Positions 8,678 through 17,951 of a DNA stretch of 64,000 bases are shown here, piece after piece. Source of the stretch: JBKQHQ01 sp052148715. GTDB taxonomy: Bacteria; Pseudomonadota; Alphaproteobacteria; Rhizobiales; Xanthobacteraceae. The DNA lies in NCBI GenBank assembly GCA_052148715.1, contig JBKQHQ010000130.1, positions 52,152 through 116,151 of the forward strand, read 5' to 3'. Made by a program: the position numbers and the translations under genes. Each line of letters begins with the position of its first letter. Position 1 is the first letter of the stretch. The notes under the pieces were generated by a model. It had not been told where the DNA came from. It ran no database searches and saw only the letters and a list, made by a program, of their open reading frames with translations.

Positions 8678-10384
8678 TCATCCGGCCTTGACGTGAAATC
8701 GGACGGCCGTTGGTTTGGTGCGGCCTTCAGCGATCCAATCCGCGACGTCGCGCTTGCGGATCTTGCCGCTTGCCGTCAGTGGGATTTCATCGACCTGCAC
8801 GAAGAACTCCGGCATGTCGAATTTCGATAGCCCGACCTGGTCGAGGTGCTGCAGAATATCCTCAGCGCTTGCCTGCTTGCCGGGTTTGAACATCACCGCG
8901 AGGCAGACGCGTTCGCCCAGTCGCCGATCCGGCACCGGCACGGCCACCACACGTTTGACCGCCTCATGCATCGAGGCCAAGGCTTCGATCCTGGCGGGAT
9001 AGATATTATGGCCGCCGCGGATGATCACGTCCTTCTTGCGGCCGGTGATGCGCAGATATCCGTTTTCATCGACCCAGCCGAGATCCCCGGTCATGAACCA
9101 ACCATCTCTGTTGAAGGAGTCTTCGGTCGCGGTCTGATCGTCGAAATAGCCCAGCATCAGGCTGGCGCCGCGCCCGCCGATCTGGCCGATCTCGCCGACG
9201 GCCACTTCGCGGTTCGGATCTTCCTGGTCGAAGATGCGGATTTCGAAACCGGGGCAGGACCTTCCGCAGCTTTCCACTATGAGCTTCGGATCGTCGTTGG
9301 GGAGCGTGTATTGGTGCGAGCAGGTCTCGGTCATCCCGTAGCCGCTCTGAGGCATGATTCCGTATCTCAACAGGTCAGCGACCACCTCCCGGGGCGCCGA
9401 GGCGCCGGAAATGCGGAAGCCCTGAAGCTTGCCGATGCCGGAGAGGTTGCGGACCTTCACTTCCGCGAGCAGATCGATGGCATGCGTGGGCACGCCGACG
9501 AGGAACGTCGTGCCGGTCTCGACCAGTCTATCCACCAGACTAGCGCCGCGCGGCAGATCGTGGACGACGAGTTGCCCGCCAACCGCGAGCGCCGTGATCA
9601 TGGCGCCGAAGCCGAGATTGTGGCTGAGGGGGCTCAGCGAATAGATGACCGACTGCTCGTTGATGTTCCAGTCACCGGACAGCGCGCGGGCATTGGCGAG
9701 CAAGGTGTTGTCGCTATGCATGGCACCTTTCGGGACGCCAGTCGTGCCGGAGGTGAAGGGCAAATACAGAATGCGATCGGCATTCTGTATCGCGGGCGGC
9801 GTCGGCACGTCGACCGGCCCGTGCGCAACGACGCCTGGCCCGTGGTCCCGGCTGCTCTTCTCCAAGCAATAGACGTGCCGGATCGTGTCGACATCGGATA
9901 CCTGTTTGAACAAATCGTTCTTGGCGGCATCGGCGCCGTAGCCGCGTTCGGCCACGACAGCGGCTGCGCGCATGCGTTTCAACAGGCCGACGATGTCGCC
10001 CACGGTGTGGTCCCGATGCAGCGAGGGGCAGCAGACGTAACCATTACGGCTGCAGGCGAGGAGGGCGATTGCCGTCTCCGGCCTGCTCGGCAGCCAGACC
10101 GCGACGCGCTGCCCGGCGACGACGCCTTTGCGCGCCAGGTCGTTGGCGAAAGCATCCGCTTGCGCGAGTAGCTGGCGGTAGGTCATGACGCCCTGAGAGC
10201 TGCGCACGGCGACCCGATCGGGCTCGCGTTGGGCGTGGGATCGGACGAGCCAATAGACCGTATCGTCCCGCCAGAAGCCTGCGCGGTAATATTCGCGGTA
10301 GCAATCGGTATGGAACAGCGTCAGCAGCGCATTCGACATCGGTACCGAGACCGGATTTGGCGCACGCTTCCATTTTCGACACAT
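8678..10384 (-). CDS. AMP-dependent acyl-CoA synthetase / ligase
   Basis: Up to 568 residues with the full adenylate-forming motif set: LPFTSGTTGVPKGAMHS (phosphate loop), SGYGMTETC, then MTGDLGWVDENG and RITGRKKDVIIRGGHNIYP (hinge and C-terminal domain), and the catalytic lysine in LTASGKIRKRD. It activates a carboxylic acid to its CoA thioester through an acyl-AMP. The family includes medium-chain, cyclohexanecarboxylate and aromatic-acid ligases, and the sequence alone does not fix the substrate. The start is uncertain: 10384 and the in-frame ATG at 10339 both lack a good ribosome binding site. It is a natural upstream partner for the binding proteins beside it. Confidence 0.92.
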   Translation of the reverse strand: MCRKWKRAPNPVSVPMSNALLTLFHTDCYREYYRAGFWRDDTVYWLVRSHAQREPDRVAVRSSQGVMTYRQLLAQADAFANDLARKGVVAGQRVAVWLPSRPETAIALLACSRNGYVCCPSLHRDHTVGDIVGLLKRMRAAAVVAERGYGADAAKNDLFKQVSDVDTIRHVYCLEKSSRDHGPGVVAHGPVDVPTPPAIQNADRILYLPFTSGTTGVPKGAMHSDNTLLANARALSGDWNINEQSVIYSLSPLSHNLGFGAMITALAVGGQLVVHDLPRGASLVDRLVETGTTFLVGVPTHAIDLLAEVKVRNLSGIGKLQGFRISGASAPREVVADLLRYGIMPQSGYGMTETCSHQYTLPNDDPKLIVESCGRSCPGFEIRIFDQEDPNREVAVGEIGQIGGRGASLMLGYFDDQTATEDSFNRDGWFMTGDLGWVDENGYLRITGRKKDVIIRGGHNIYPARIEALASMHEAVKRVVAVPVPDRRLGERVCLAVMFKPGKQASAEDILQHLDQVGLSKFDMPEFFVQVDEIPLTASGKIRKRDVADWIAEGRTKPTAVRFHVKAG

Positions 10385-10828
10385 AGGAAAAGTGCCGGAA
10401 AGGAGCGAAAACCAAGCTAGTTTTGCGTAGTCGTCCGGCGAACCAGCAATTCTGTTTTATTTTTTATACAAAGCCCTATAATATTACAAGTGTCCGCTGC
10501 CTGCGCGCGAAGCCGCGCTAAAGTTCGCGAGGAACTCGTCGGCCGCGGCACTCTGTTGGATCCGTCGGATATGCCCCGCCGGTTGCAGCAATCTAAGCAA
10601 TCAGGGGTTCACACGTTCCGCACGCTTCCCGCGGGAATGAGCACGGGGACGGTGAGCAGGATTTCTCACCGCGGCACGGCCCCGGCGAGGCGCCGCTTGC
10701 CGGGCCCGCGAAGCAAATCGCTGATGTATGGCTTCGGTGCCGCCTTTGGCCGCGGCGCCGCGGTTAGGTGCGGGCCTAAATATTGGTACCGATATGACAG
10801 CGACGGTCGAGAGGAAACCTAAGTCCCC
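10385..10828. other. Intergenic region, no supported gene; AT-rich promoter patch
   Basis: This 444-base gap separates the CoA ligase and aldolase genes. Bases 10452-10490 form a strikingly A/T-rich patch. On the minus strand it offers TTGTAA (10489-10484) and TATAAA (10468-10463), 15 bp apart, a possible promoter for the CoA ligase. On the plus strand it contains TATAAT. The open frame from GTG 10490 to 10822 has no recognisable domain and looks like chance. I see no terminator for the aldolase operon. Confidence 0.5.
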
Positions 10829-11854
10829 TTACGCCGCCTTCCGCTCCAGCTCCGCCTTCCACTCCCCCCGCGACGCGAGGCTGTTCATCTTCGCCCGGTG
10901 GGCGAAGGCGCGTTGGGCGGCGGGGACGTTCTCTGCCTTGCCCTTCCATGCCGTCTGCGGCGCGTGCTGGAGGGCACGGCCGTAGGAGAAGGTGAGGGGC
11001 CAGGGGAGGGGGCCGAGCTTGTTCATGGCGTCGAGGTGGGCGGTTGCCTCCTCGTCGGACTGGCCGCCGGAGAGGAAGGCGATGCCGGGCACCGCGGGCG
11101 GCACGCAGGCCTTGAGCAGACGCACGGTCTTTTCCGCCACCTCCTCGACGCCCGCCTGCTTCTTCGCCTTCTTGCCGGCGATCGCCATGTTGGGCTTGAG
11201 CACCATGCCTTCGAGCTTCACGTGCTGATAATAAAGCTGCTCGAAGACGGTGTTGAGCGTCCATTCCGTGATCGTGTAGCAGCGGTCGATGTCATGATCG
11301 CCGTCCATCAGCACCTCGGGCTCGACGATCGGCACGATGTTTTGTTCCTGGCACAGGGCCGCGTAGCGGGCGAGCGCATGCGCATTGGTCATGATGCAGG
11401 CATAGCTCGGAATGCCGGGACCGATGTCGATCACGGCGCGCCATTTGGCGAATCTTGCTCCCAGTTGGTGATACTCGATGAGCCGCTGGCGCAGTCCGTC
11501 GAGGCCTTCCGTGATCACCTCGCCCGGACAGAAGGCGAGCGGCTTTGCACCCTCATCGACCTTGATGCCGGGAATCGAGCCCGCCTGCTCGATCAGCTTG
11601 ACCAGCGGCGTGCCGTCCTTGGCCTTCTGGCGGATCGTCTCATCATAGAGAATGACGCCGGAGATATGGTCCTTCATCGCCGGGGTCGAACGAAAGAGAA
11701 ACTCGCGATAATCGCGGCGGCTGTCGGGCGTCGATTCCACGCCGATCGCGTCGAAGCGCTTCTTGATGGTGCTTGTGGATTCATCCGCCGCCAGAATGCC
11801 CTTGCCGGGCGCGACCATGGCCTTGGCCACTCTGTTCAGCTCAGCGAGGTCCAT
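10829..11854 (-). CDS. Class I fructose-bisphosphate aldolase
   Basis: 341 residues. The Schiff-base lysine is in EGMVLKPNM (about residue 230), and the N-terminal family motif is GKGILAADESTSTIKKRF. The acidic and arginine motifs EPEVLMDGDHD and FLSGGQSDEEATAHLDAMN are also present. The enzyme interconverts fructose 1,6-bisphosphate with the two triose phosphates, using lysine instead of a metal. AAGGAGG lies five bases before the ATG. It is the last gene of a gap-pgk-aldolase operon, 24 bases after pgk. The class I type beside gap and pgk is common in Hyphomicrobiales. Confidence 0.95.
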   Translation of the reverse strand: MDLAELNRVAKAMVAPGKGILAADESTSTIKKRFDAIGVESTPDSRRDYREFLFRSTPAMKDHISGVILYDETIRQKAKDGTPLVKLIEQAGSIPGIKVDEGAKPLAFCPGEVITEGLDGLRQRLIEYHQLGARFAKWRAVIDIGPGIPSYACIMTNAHALARYAALCQEQNIVPIVEPEVLMDGDHDIDRCYTITEWTLNTVFEQLYYQHVKLEGMVLKPNMAIAGKKAKKQAGVEEVAEKTVRLLKACVPPAVPGIAFLSGGQSDEEATAHLDAMNKLGPLPWPLTFSYGRALQHAPQTAWKGKAENVPAAQRAFAHRAKMNSLASRGEWKAELERKAA

Positions 11855-11878
11855 TCGATCCTCCTTCGGTTCGCTACG

Positions 11879-13075
11879 TCATGCCGCCCGCAGCGCCTCG
11901 ACGCCGGGCAAAACCTTGCCTTCGAGCCATTCAAGAAACGCGCCACCGGCGGTCGACACATAGGTGAAGCGCTCGCCGACGCCGGCGGCGTTAAGCGCGG
12001 CGACGGTGTCGCCGCCGCCCGCCACGGTGACGAGCTTGCCGGCTTGGGTGAGCGCGGCCGCGGCCTGCGCCACCTTGACGGTGCCGTTGTCGAACGGCTT
12101 TAGCTCGAAGGCACCGAACGGGCCGTTCCACACCAGCGTCTTCACCCGCCCCAGAGTCGCTATCACCTGCTCGATGCTGCGCGGGCCGATGTCGAGGATG
12201 ATGTCCCGCGGTCCCACCTGGTCGATGTCGACCGCCCGCGACGGGGCAAGCGCCTCGAACTTTTCCGCCACCACGGCGTCGACCGGCAGCACTAGGAAGC
12301 GACCCTTCTGCTTGGCCTTGGCGATAATTTCTTGCGCCGTCGGGATCAGGTCGTGCTCGCACAGCGACTTGCCGACGTTCTTTCCTTGTGCGGCCAGAAA
12401 AGTGTTGGCCATGGCGCCGCCGATGATCAGCACGTCGACCTTTTCGAGGAGGTTGCCGATCAGATCGAGCTTGGTCGAGATTTTGGCGCCGCCGACGATG
12501 GCGGCAACCGGCCGCTGCGGCGCTTCCAAGGCTTTCGCCAGCGCCTCGAGCTCTGCCTGCATGGCGCGCCCGGCAAAGGCCGGAAGCTTATGCGCGAGCC
12601 CTTCGGTCGAGGCATGGGCCCGGTGCGCCGCGGAGAATGCATCGTTGACGTAAAGATCGCCAAGCCGGGCGAGCTCCTCGACGAAGGCCTGATCGTTCTT
12701 CTCCTCGCCGGCGTGGAAGCGGGTATTTTCCAGGCAGAGAATATCGCCGGGCTTCATCGCCGCGACCGCTTCCTGCGCCGGGCGCCCGATGCAGTCCTCG
12801 GCAAAGGCCACCGGCCGGCTGATGGCAGCCGCGAGCGCGGCCGCAACCGGCTTGAGCGATTCCTTCGGGTCGCGGCCTTTCGGCCGGCCGAGATGGGAAA
12901 GCAGGATCACCTTGCCGCCCTTATCGGCAATCTCGCCGATCGTCGGGACGACGCGTTCGATCCGCGTCGCGTCGGTCACGCGCCCGTTGTCCATCGGCAC
13001 GTTGAGATCGACGCGCAGCAGCACGCGTTTGCCCTTCACATCCGCCTGATCAAGGGTGCGGAACGCGGGACGCAT
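11879..13075 (-). CDS. pgk: Phosphoglycerate kinase
   Basis: 398 residues from ATG 13075, the normal length. It has the N-terminal substrate motif RVLLRVDLNVPMDNGRVTD, the LSHLGRPKG loop, the hinge KISTKLDLIGNLLEKVD and the C-terminal nucleotide motif GGGDTVAALNAAG. It transfers phosphate between 1,3-bisphosphoglycerate and ADP in the cytoplasm. The open frame extends to 13144, but that portion overlaps gap and has no family similarity. The gene begins 11 bases after the gap stop, so the two are certainly co-transcribed. Confidence 0.97.
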   Translation of the reverse strand: MRPAFRTLDQADVKGKRVLLRVDLNVPMDNGRVTDATRIERVVPTIGEIADKGGKVILLSHLGRPKGRDPKESLKPVAAALAAAISRPVAFAEDCIGRPAQEAVAAMKPGDILCLENTRFHAGEEKNDQAFVEELARLGDLYVNDAFSAAHRAHASTEGLAHKLPAFAGRAMQAELEALAKALEAPQRPVAAIVGGAKISTKLDLIGNLLEKVDVLIIGGAMANTFLAAQGKNVGKSLCEHDLIPTAQEIIAKAKQKGRFLVLPVDAVVAEKFEALAPSRAVDIDQVGPRDIILDIGPRSIEQVIATLGRVKTLVWNGPFGAFELKPFDNGTVKVAQAAAALTQAGKLVTVAGGGDTVAALNAAGVGERFTYVSTAGGAFLEWLEGKVLPGVEALRAA

Positions 13076-13086
13076 CGGAGTTCCCG

Positions 13087-14094
<1,008 letters not shown>

Positions 14095-14411
14095 GCTCCG
14101 CTCCTTTGTCTAGCGCATATTTCGGCGAAGGCGCCCTTTGGATCGGCCGGAGAGTCGATACCGGCCCGCAGTCAACACCATGCGCCGATGAATTCGTGCC
14201 GCGCAGTTATAGTTGTTTTCCGAGCCTGCTCAATGCCGGTTTATTGTACATTTTCGGTCGTCCGCTGACCGACGGCCGCGTACCGAAAGGATTCACGCCG
14301 CTGTTTTGTTCCGCCGATCGAAGCGGACGCGGCTTGCGTTGACGGCGGCGCGGCGCTGCCCCTAAGGTCGGCGGGGTCTCGGGCGCCGTCGCGAATGAAG
14401 AGCGAAGCGTT
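14095..14411. other. Divergent promoter region between gap and zapA operons
   Basis: These 317 bases hold no convincing gene. The region must carry the promoters for gap (minus) and DUF4164-zapA (plus). Short open frames across it have no family features. I could not single out -35/-10 elements or an operator with confidence. Confidence 0.5.
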
Positions 14412-14651
14412 ATGCGTGATGAGAATGGGATCGAAGCGGCGGCGAAACGGTTGACCCAGGCCATCGACGCGCTGGAAGCCGCGATGGAGCAGCGGCTGGC
14501 GGCGGATCGCGAGGACGAGACTCTTGCCGAGCAACTCGACGCTGCCGCTGCGTCCGCCCGGCGGCTGAAGACCGTCAATCGTGAGGTCGCCCAGCGCCTC
14601 GATGCGGCGATCGAGACGATCCATTCCGTGCTCGACGCCGGCGAACAGTGA
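14412..14651 (+). CDS. DUF4164 small coiled-coil protein
   Basis: 79 residues, almost wholly alpha-helical with heptad-like spacing of leucine, alanine and isoleucine (RLTQAIDALEAAMEQRL and ARRLKTVNREVAQRLDAAIETI). It matches the DUF4164 family of small alphaproteobacterial proteins encoded directly upstream of zapA. No biochemical role is known. Position and coiled-coil character suggest a division-ring accessory factor. The stop overlaps a GTG that may start zapA (GTGA), indicating translational coupling. Confidence 0.85.
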   Translation: MRDENGIEAAAKRLTQAIDALEAAMEQRLAADREDETLAEQLDAAAASARRLKTVNREVAQRLDAAIETIHSVLDAGEQ

Positions 14652-14656
14652 GTGCC

Positions 14657-15040
14657 ATGGCGCAAGTCGTCGTCACCATCAATGGCCGCCAGTTCCGCAT
14701 GGCATGCGAGGACGGGCAGGAGGAGCACCTGACCCGGCTGGCGCATGATTTCGATCAGCGCATTGGCGAGCTGCGGGCGAAATTCGGCGAGATCGGCGAT
14801 ACGCGTTTGACCGTCATGGCCGCCCTGACTATCGCCGACCAGCTGTTCGAGGCGGTAATTCGCATCCGCAAGCTGGAAGCGGAGCTTGCCGCGCGCGAGG
14901 GCGCGCAGCTTGCCGCCGCGGACCGCGACCGGGGAACCGACCAAACCGTGATCTCCGCGCTGAACTCGGCCGCCGAACGAATCGAGACCCTGACCCGGGA
15001 GCTCAACCACAGCCTGGGTGAGAATGTGGTGTTGGGATAA
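14657..15040 (+). CDS. zapA: Cell division protein ZapA
   Basis: 127 residues from ATG 14657; a GTG at 14648 would add three residues. The N-terminal ZapA fold reads VVVTINGRQFRMACEDGQEEHLTRLA, with a long C-terminal coiled coil (LFEAVIRIRKLEAELAARE, then ALNSAAERIETLTRELN). ZapA tetramers bundle FtsZ filaments at mid-cell. The order DUF4164-zapA-6S RNA-formyltetrahydrofolate cyclo-ligase is the conserved alphaproteobacterial arrangement and strengthens the call. Confidence 0.95.
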   Translation: MAQVVVTINGRQFRMACEDGQEEHLTRLAHDFDQRIGELRAKFGEIGDTRLTVMAALTIADQLFEAVIRIRKLEAELAAREGAQLAAADRDRGTDQTVISALNSAAERIETLTRELNHSLGENVVLG

Positions 15041-15104
15041 GGGGAATCCGGCGTTCGATACCTGTGCCTGGCATGCCGGGCCGTTTCACACTACATTGCC
15101 GCGG

Positions 15105-15262
15105 CGGGGCTGCGGGGTGCGACGGAGACATATCCCCGGGGCCTTATCGATCCTTAAGGGAGCTGTCCCTGGCCGAGCTCGTGGGCTCGGACACACGGCG
15201 CCCACCTACTTTCGTAGGGAACCCGGGATCGAGCGCTCCGACGGCCAGCGCGGCTCCGCACT
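15105..15262 (+). ncRNA. ssrS: 6S RNA
   Basis: The gap between zapA and the 5-formyltetrahydrofolate cyclo-ligase gene is the conserved site of 6S RNA. The sequence supports it: a closing stem pairs TGCGGGG (15111-15117) with CTCCGCA (15254-15260), with one G-U pair. Inside are GGGAGCTGTCCCTGGCC and a small hairpin CCTAC-TTTC-GTAGG near the 3' side, which I associate with alphaproteobacterial 6S RNA. The RNA mimics an open promoter and sequesters housekeeping RNA polymerase. Ends are approximate, and open reading frames crossing this region are not real. Confidence 0.8.
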
Positions 15263-15271
15263 GCTCATTTC

Positions 15272-15856
15272 ATGATCCTGCGCCAACAAGACGAGCAAAA
15301 ATCCGAGCTGCGCGCGCAGGCACTAGCGCGCCGCGATGCGCTGTCGCCACAAGAACGTGCGGCCGCCGCCGAAGCGATCGCGGCGCGGGGCTTTCCATTA
15401 CCGGTTTCCCCCGCTGCAATCGTCGCCGGCTTCTTCCCGATCCGCAGCGAGATCAATCCGATGCCGCTCCTGCGCAAGCTGAAGGCGGCGGGTGCGGGCT
15501 TGGCGCTGCCGGTCGTCGCCGGTCGCGACAAACCCCTGATCATGCGGGCGTGGGCCTTCGGCGCGCCGCTCGAGCCGGGCGTGTGGGGCATTCGCGAGCC
15601 GCCGCCCGGGGCCGAAGAGGTCTTTCCGGACATTTTGCTCGTGCCGCTCTTGGCCTTCGACCGCCGTGGTCATCGGATCGGCTACGGCGCGGGCTATTAC
15701 GACCGGACCATCCAGCGCCTGCGCGCCATGAAGCCCACCGTGGCGGCGGGGATTGCTTTTGCGGCGCAGGAGATTGCATCGGTGCCGGCGACCCCCCGCG
15801 ACGCGCCCCTCGACCTCGTGCTAACGGAGCGCGAGGTTATCGAGTGCGAGTCGTAA
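15272..15856 (+). CDS. 5-formyltetrahydrofolate cyclo-ligase
   Basis: 194 residues. The family signature FDRRGHRIGYGAGYYDRTI lies at about residues 128-146, and FFPIRSEINPMPLL in the N-terminal half binds the folate. The enzyme uses ATP to convert 5-formyltetrahydrofolate to 5,10-methenyltetrahydrofolate, rescuing folate from a dead-end form. It is encoded directly downstream of 6S RNA, as in most proteobacteria, and is often co-transcribed with it. The YmdB-type phosphodiesterase gene follows four bases later. Confidence 0.95.
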   Translation: MILRQQDEQKSELRAQALARRDALSPQERAAAAEAIAARGFPLPVSPAAIVAGFFPIRSEINPMPLLRKLKAAGAGLALPVVAGRDKPLIMRAWAFGAPLEPGVWGIREPPPGAEEVFPDILLVPLLAFDRRGHRIGYGAGYYDRTIQRLRAMKPTVAAGIAFAAQEIASVPATPRDAPLDLVLTEREVIECES

Positions 15857-15860
15857 CGGA

Positions 15861-16682
15861 ATGCGCATCCTGTTCATCGGCGACATCGTGGGCCGTGCCG
15901 GTCGGGCCATCGTGCTGGAACGCCTGCCTGGGCTGATCCATGACTGGAAGCTCGATCTTGTCATCATCAATGGCGAGAACGCGGCCGGCGGGTTCGGCAT
16001 CACCGAGGCGATCTATCAGGATCTGCTCGACAGCGGCGCCGACGCGATCACGCTGGGCAATCATGCCTGGGACCAGCGCGAGGCGCTGGTCTTCATCGAG
16101 CGCGCGCCGCGGCTGATCCGGCCGGTCAACTATCCGGCCGGCACGCCGGGGCGGGGCGCCGCGGTGATCGAGACCAAGAACGGCGCCCGCGCGCTGGTGA
16201 TCAATGCCATGGCGCGCACTTTCATGGAGGCGCTCGATGACCCCTTCGGCGCCATTGAGCATCAGCTCGACGCCTGTCCGCTGAAATCGGGCGCCGACGC
16301 CGTCATCATCGACATGCACGGCGAGGCGACGAGCGAGAAACAGGCCATGGCCTACTTCGTCGACGGCCGCGCGAGCCTCCTCGTCGGCACCCACACCCAC
16401 GTGCCGACCGCCGACCACCGGCTCTTACCGGGCGGCACCGCCTACATCTCCGACGTCGGCATGACCGGCGATTATGAGTCGGTGATCGGGATGGTGAAGG
16501 ACGAGCCGCTGCGCCGCTTCTTGCGGCGCATTCCGTCGGGCAAGTTCGAGCCGGCGCTGGGGCCGGCGACTTTGTGCGGCGTCGCGGTCGAGACCGAGGA
16601 CGCTACCGGGCTTGCGAGCCGGGTGGCTCCGGTGCGGCTCGGCGGGCGTCTGGAGGAGACGCGGCCGGCCTTCTGGGAGTAG
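15861..16682 (+). CDS. YmdB-family metallophosphoesterase (TIGR00282)
   Basis: 273 residues with the complete YmdB motif set: FIGDIVGRAGR, NGENAAGGFGIT, LGNHAWDQ, DMHGEATSEK and VGTHTHVPTADH. The aspartate, asparagine and histidine residues coordinate a di-iron centre. Characterised members hydrolyse 2',3'-cyclic nucleotides and, more weakly, cAMP, and affect RNA turnover and biofilm choice in Bacillus. It starts four bases after the cyclo-ligase stop, so the two are in one operon. Confidence 0.93.
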   Translation: MRILFIGDIVGRAGRAIVLERLPGLIHDWKLDLVIINGENAAGGFGITEAIYQDLLDSGADAITLGNHAWDQREALVFIERAPRLIRPVNYPAGTPGRGAAVIETKNGARALVINAMARTFMEALDDPFGAIEHQLDACPLKSGADAVIIDMHGEATSEKQAMAYFVDGRASLLVGTHTHVPTADHRLLPGGTAYISDVGMTGDYESVIGMVKDEPLRRFLRRIPSGKFEPALGPATLCGVAVETEDATGLASRVAPVRLGGRLEETRPAFWE

Positions 16683-16784
16683 CGGGGCATTGCGGCGCGC
16701 CTCGCCGGTTACTTTATTTCCCGCTGACGCCATCCTATAAGACGGCCCCATCACGTCATTTTGTCGTAGCTTTGGAATGAGGCC

Positions 16785-17531
16785 ATGGCCGGACATTCGC
16801 AGTTCAAGAACATCATGCACCGCAAGGGGCGCCAGGATGCGGTGCGCTCCAAGCTGTTCGGCAAGCTCGCGCGGGAGATCACTGTTTCCGCCAAGATGGG
16901 CCTGCCGGATCCGGGGATGAATCCGCGGCTGCGCGCGGCAATCATCGCGGCGCGGGCCGAGAACATGCCCAAGGACAACATCGATCGGGCGATCAAGAAG
17001 GCGCTCGGCGGGGATGCCGAATCCTATGAGGAGATCCGCTACGAAGGCTATGGCCCGGGCGGCGTCGCCGTGATCGTCGAGGTGCTCACCGACAACCGCA
17101 ACCGCACCGCCGGCGAGGTGCGCGCGAGCTTCACGAAGAGCGGCGGCAACCTCGCCGAGACCGGCGCCGTTTCGTTCATGTTCGACCGTCTGGGCATCAT
17201 CGAATACGAGCCCAAGGTGGCGAGTGCCGACGCCATGCTCGAAGCCGCCATCGATGCCGGCGCCGACGACGTGGTCTCGACCAGCAACGGCCACGAGATC
17301 TATGCCGCGCAGGAGACGTTCCACAACGTCGCCAAGGCGCTGGAAGCCAAATTCGGCGATCCGCGCAAGGCGGCCCTCATCTGGAAGCCGCAGAACACGC
17401 TATCGGTCGACGACGAGCAGGGCGAAAAATTGATGCGCCTGATCGAGACCCTCGAGGACAACGACGACGTACAGAACGTCTACGCCAATTTCGAGGTCTC
17501 GGACGCGCTGGTGCAAAAGCTGAGCGCGTAA
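16785..17531 (+). CDS. yebC: YebC/PmpR-family DNA-binding regulator / translation factor
   Basis: 248 residues, full length. The N-terminal family motif MAGHSQFKNIMHRKGRQDAVRSK is unmistakable, followed by NPRLRAAIIAARAENMPKDNIDRAIKK and the GYGPGGVAVIVEVLTDNRNRT segment. Members were described as transcriptional regulators; recent work links some to resolving ribosome stalling at proline-rich sequences. GAGG lies just upstream of the ATG. In alphaproteobacteria yebC normally precedes ruvC directly; here three minus-strand genes intervene. Confidence 0.96.
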   Translation: MAGHSQFKNIMHRKGRQDAVRSKLFGKLAREITVSAKMGLPDPGMNPRLRAAIIAARAENMPKDNIDRAIKKALGGDAESYEEIRYEGYGPGGVAVIVEVLTDNRNRTAGEVRASFTKSGGNLAETGAVSFMFDRLGIIEYEPKVASADAMLEAAIDAGADDVVSTSNGHEIYAAQETFHNVAKALEAKFGDPRKAALIWKPQNTLSVDDEQGEKLMRLIETLEDNDDVQNVYANFEVSDALVQKLSA

Positions 17532-17569
17532 CGGAGTTGTAGATTTGTAGGATCGGTCGAGCGTTTGCG

Positions 17570-17911
17570 CTAGCCTGGCGCGGCCGGGTTTGCGGGGAGG
17601 CCGACGTAAACCTCGTCCCCGTCGACGCGAACCTTGTAGGTGCGCAGATCCTGCTCTGCGGGCGGCCCCAGGCAGCGGCCGGTGGCGATCTCGAAACGGG
17701 CACCGTGCAGCGGACACTCTATTTCGCCGTCTTCAACGAAGCCTTGGCTCAGCTGTGCGTAGGCGTGCGGGCAGATGTCATCGAAGGCGTGGATCTTGCC
17801 GTCGATGCGGCACAAGGCGATCTCCGCGTCGCCGGCGCGCGCCTCGATGACCTCGCCTTCCTTGATCTCAGACAGCGCCGCGACGCGATGCCAAGTGTCC
17901 GGCCCTTCCAT
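17570..17911 (-). CDS. Rieske [2Fe-2S] ferredoxin, oxygenase electron-transfer component
   Basis: 113 residues from ATG 17911, chosen because GGAGGGGGAGA lies directly upstream; the frame stays open to 17998 without family similarity. The Rieske ligands are in CPHAYAQLSQG (CxH) and CPLHGARFEIATG (CxxH), the NirD/BphF-like small ferredoxin type. It should pass electrons to the oxygenase encoded 40 bases upstream. No reductase gene is nearby, so a flavoprotein from elsewhere must supply electrons. The pair breaks the usual yebC-ruvC order and suggests an inserted catabolic unit. Confidence 0.92.
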   Translation of the reverse strand: MEGPDTWHRVAALSEIKEGEVIEARAGDAEIALCRIDGKIHAFDDICPHAYAQLSQGFVEDGEIECPLHGARFEIATGRCLGPPAEQDLRTYKVRVDGDEVYVGLPANPAAPG

Positions 17912-17951
17912 TCTCCCCCTCCGGTTCCTGTTCGCGGCGCCCGCGCTCGGC

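Noticed and set aside
10490..10822. Plus-strand frame of 110 codons from GTG after a TATAAT
   Set aside because: No family feature, Arg-rich composition typical of non-coding GC-rich DNA, no ribosome binding site.
15018..15275. Small plus-strand frame across the zapA-folate gene gap
   Set aside because: Overlaps the 6S RNA; codons have no family match.
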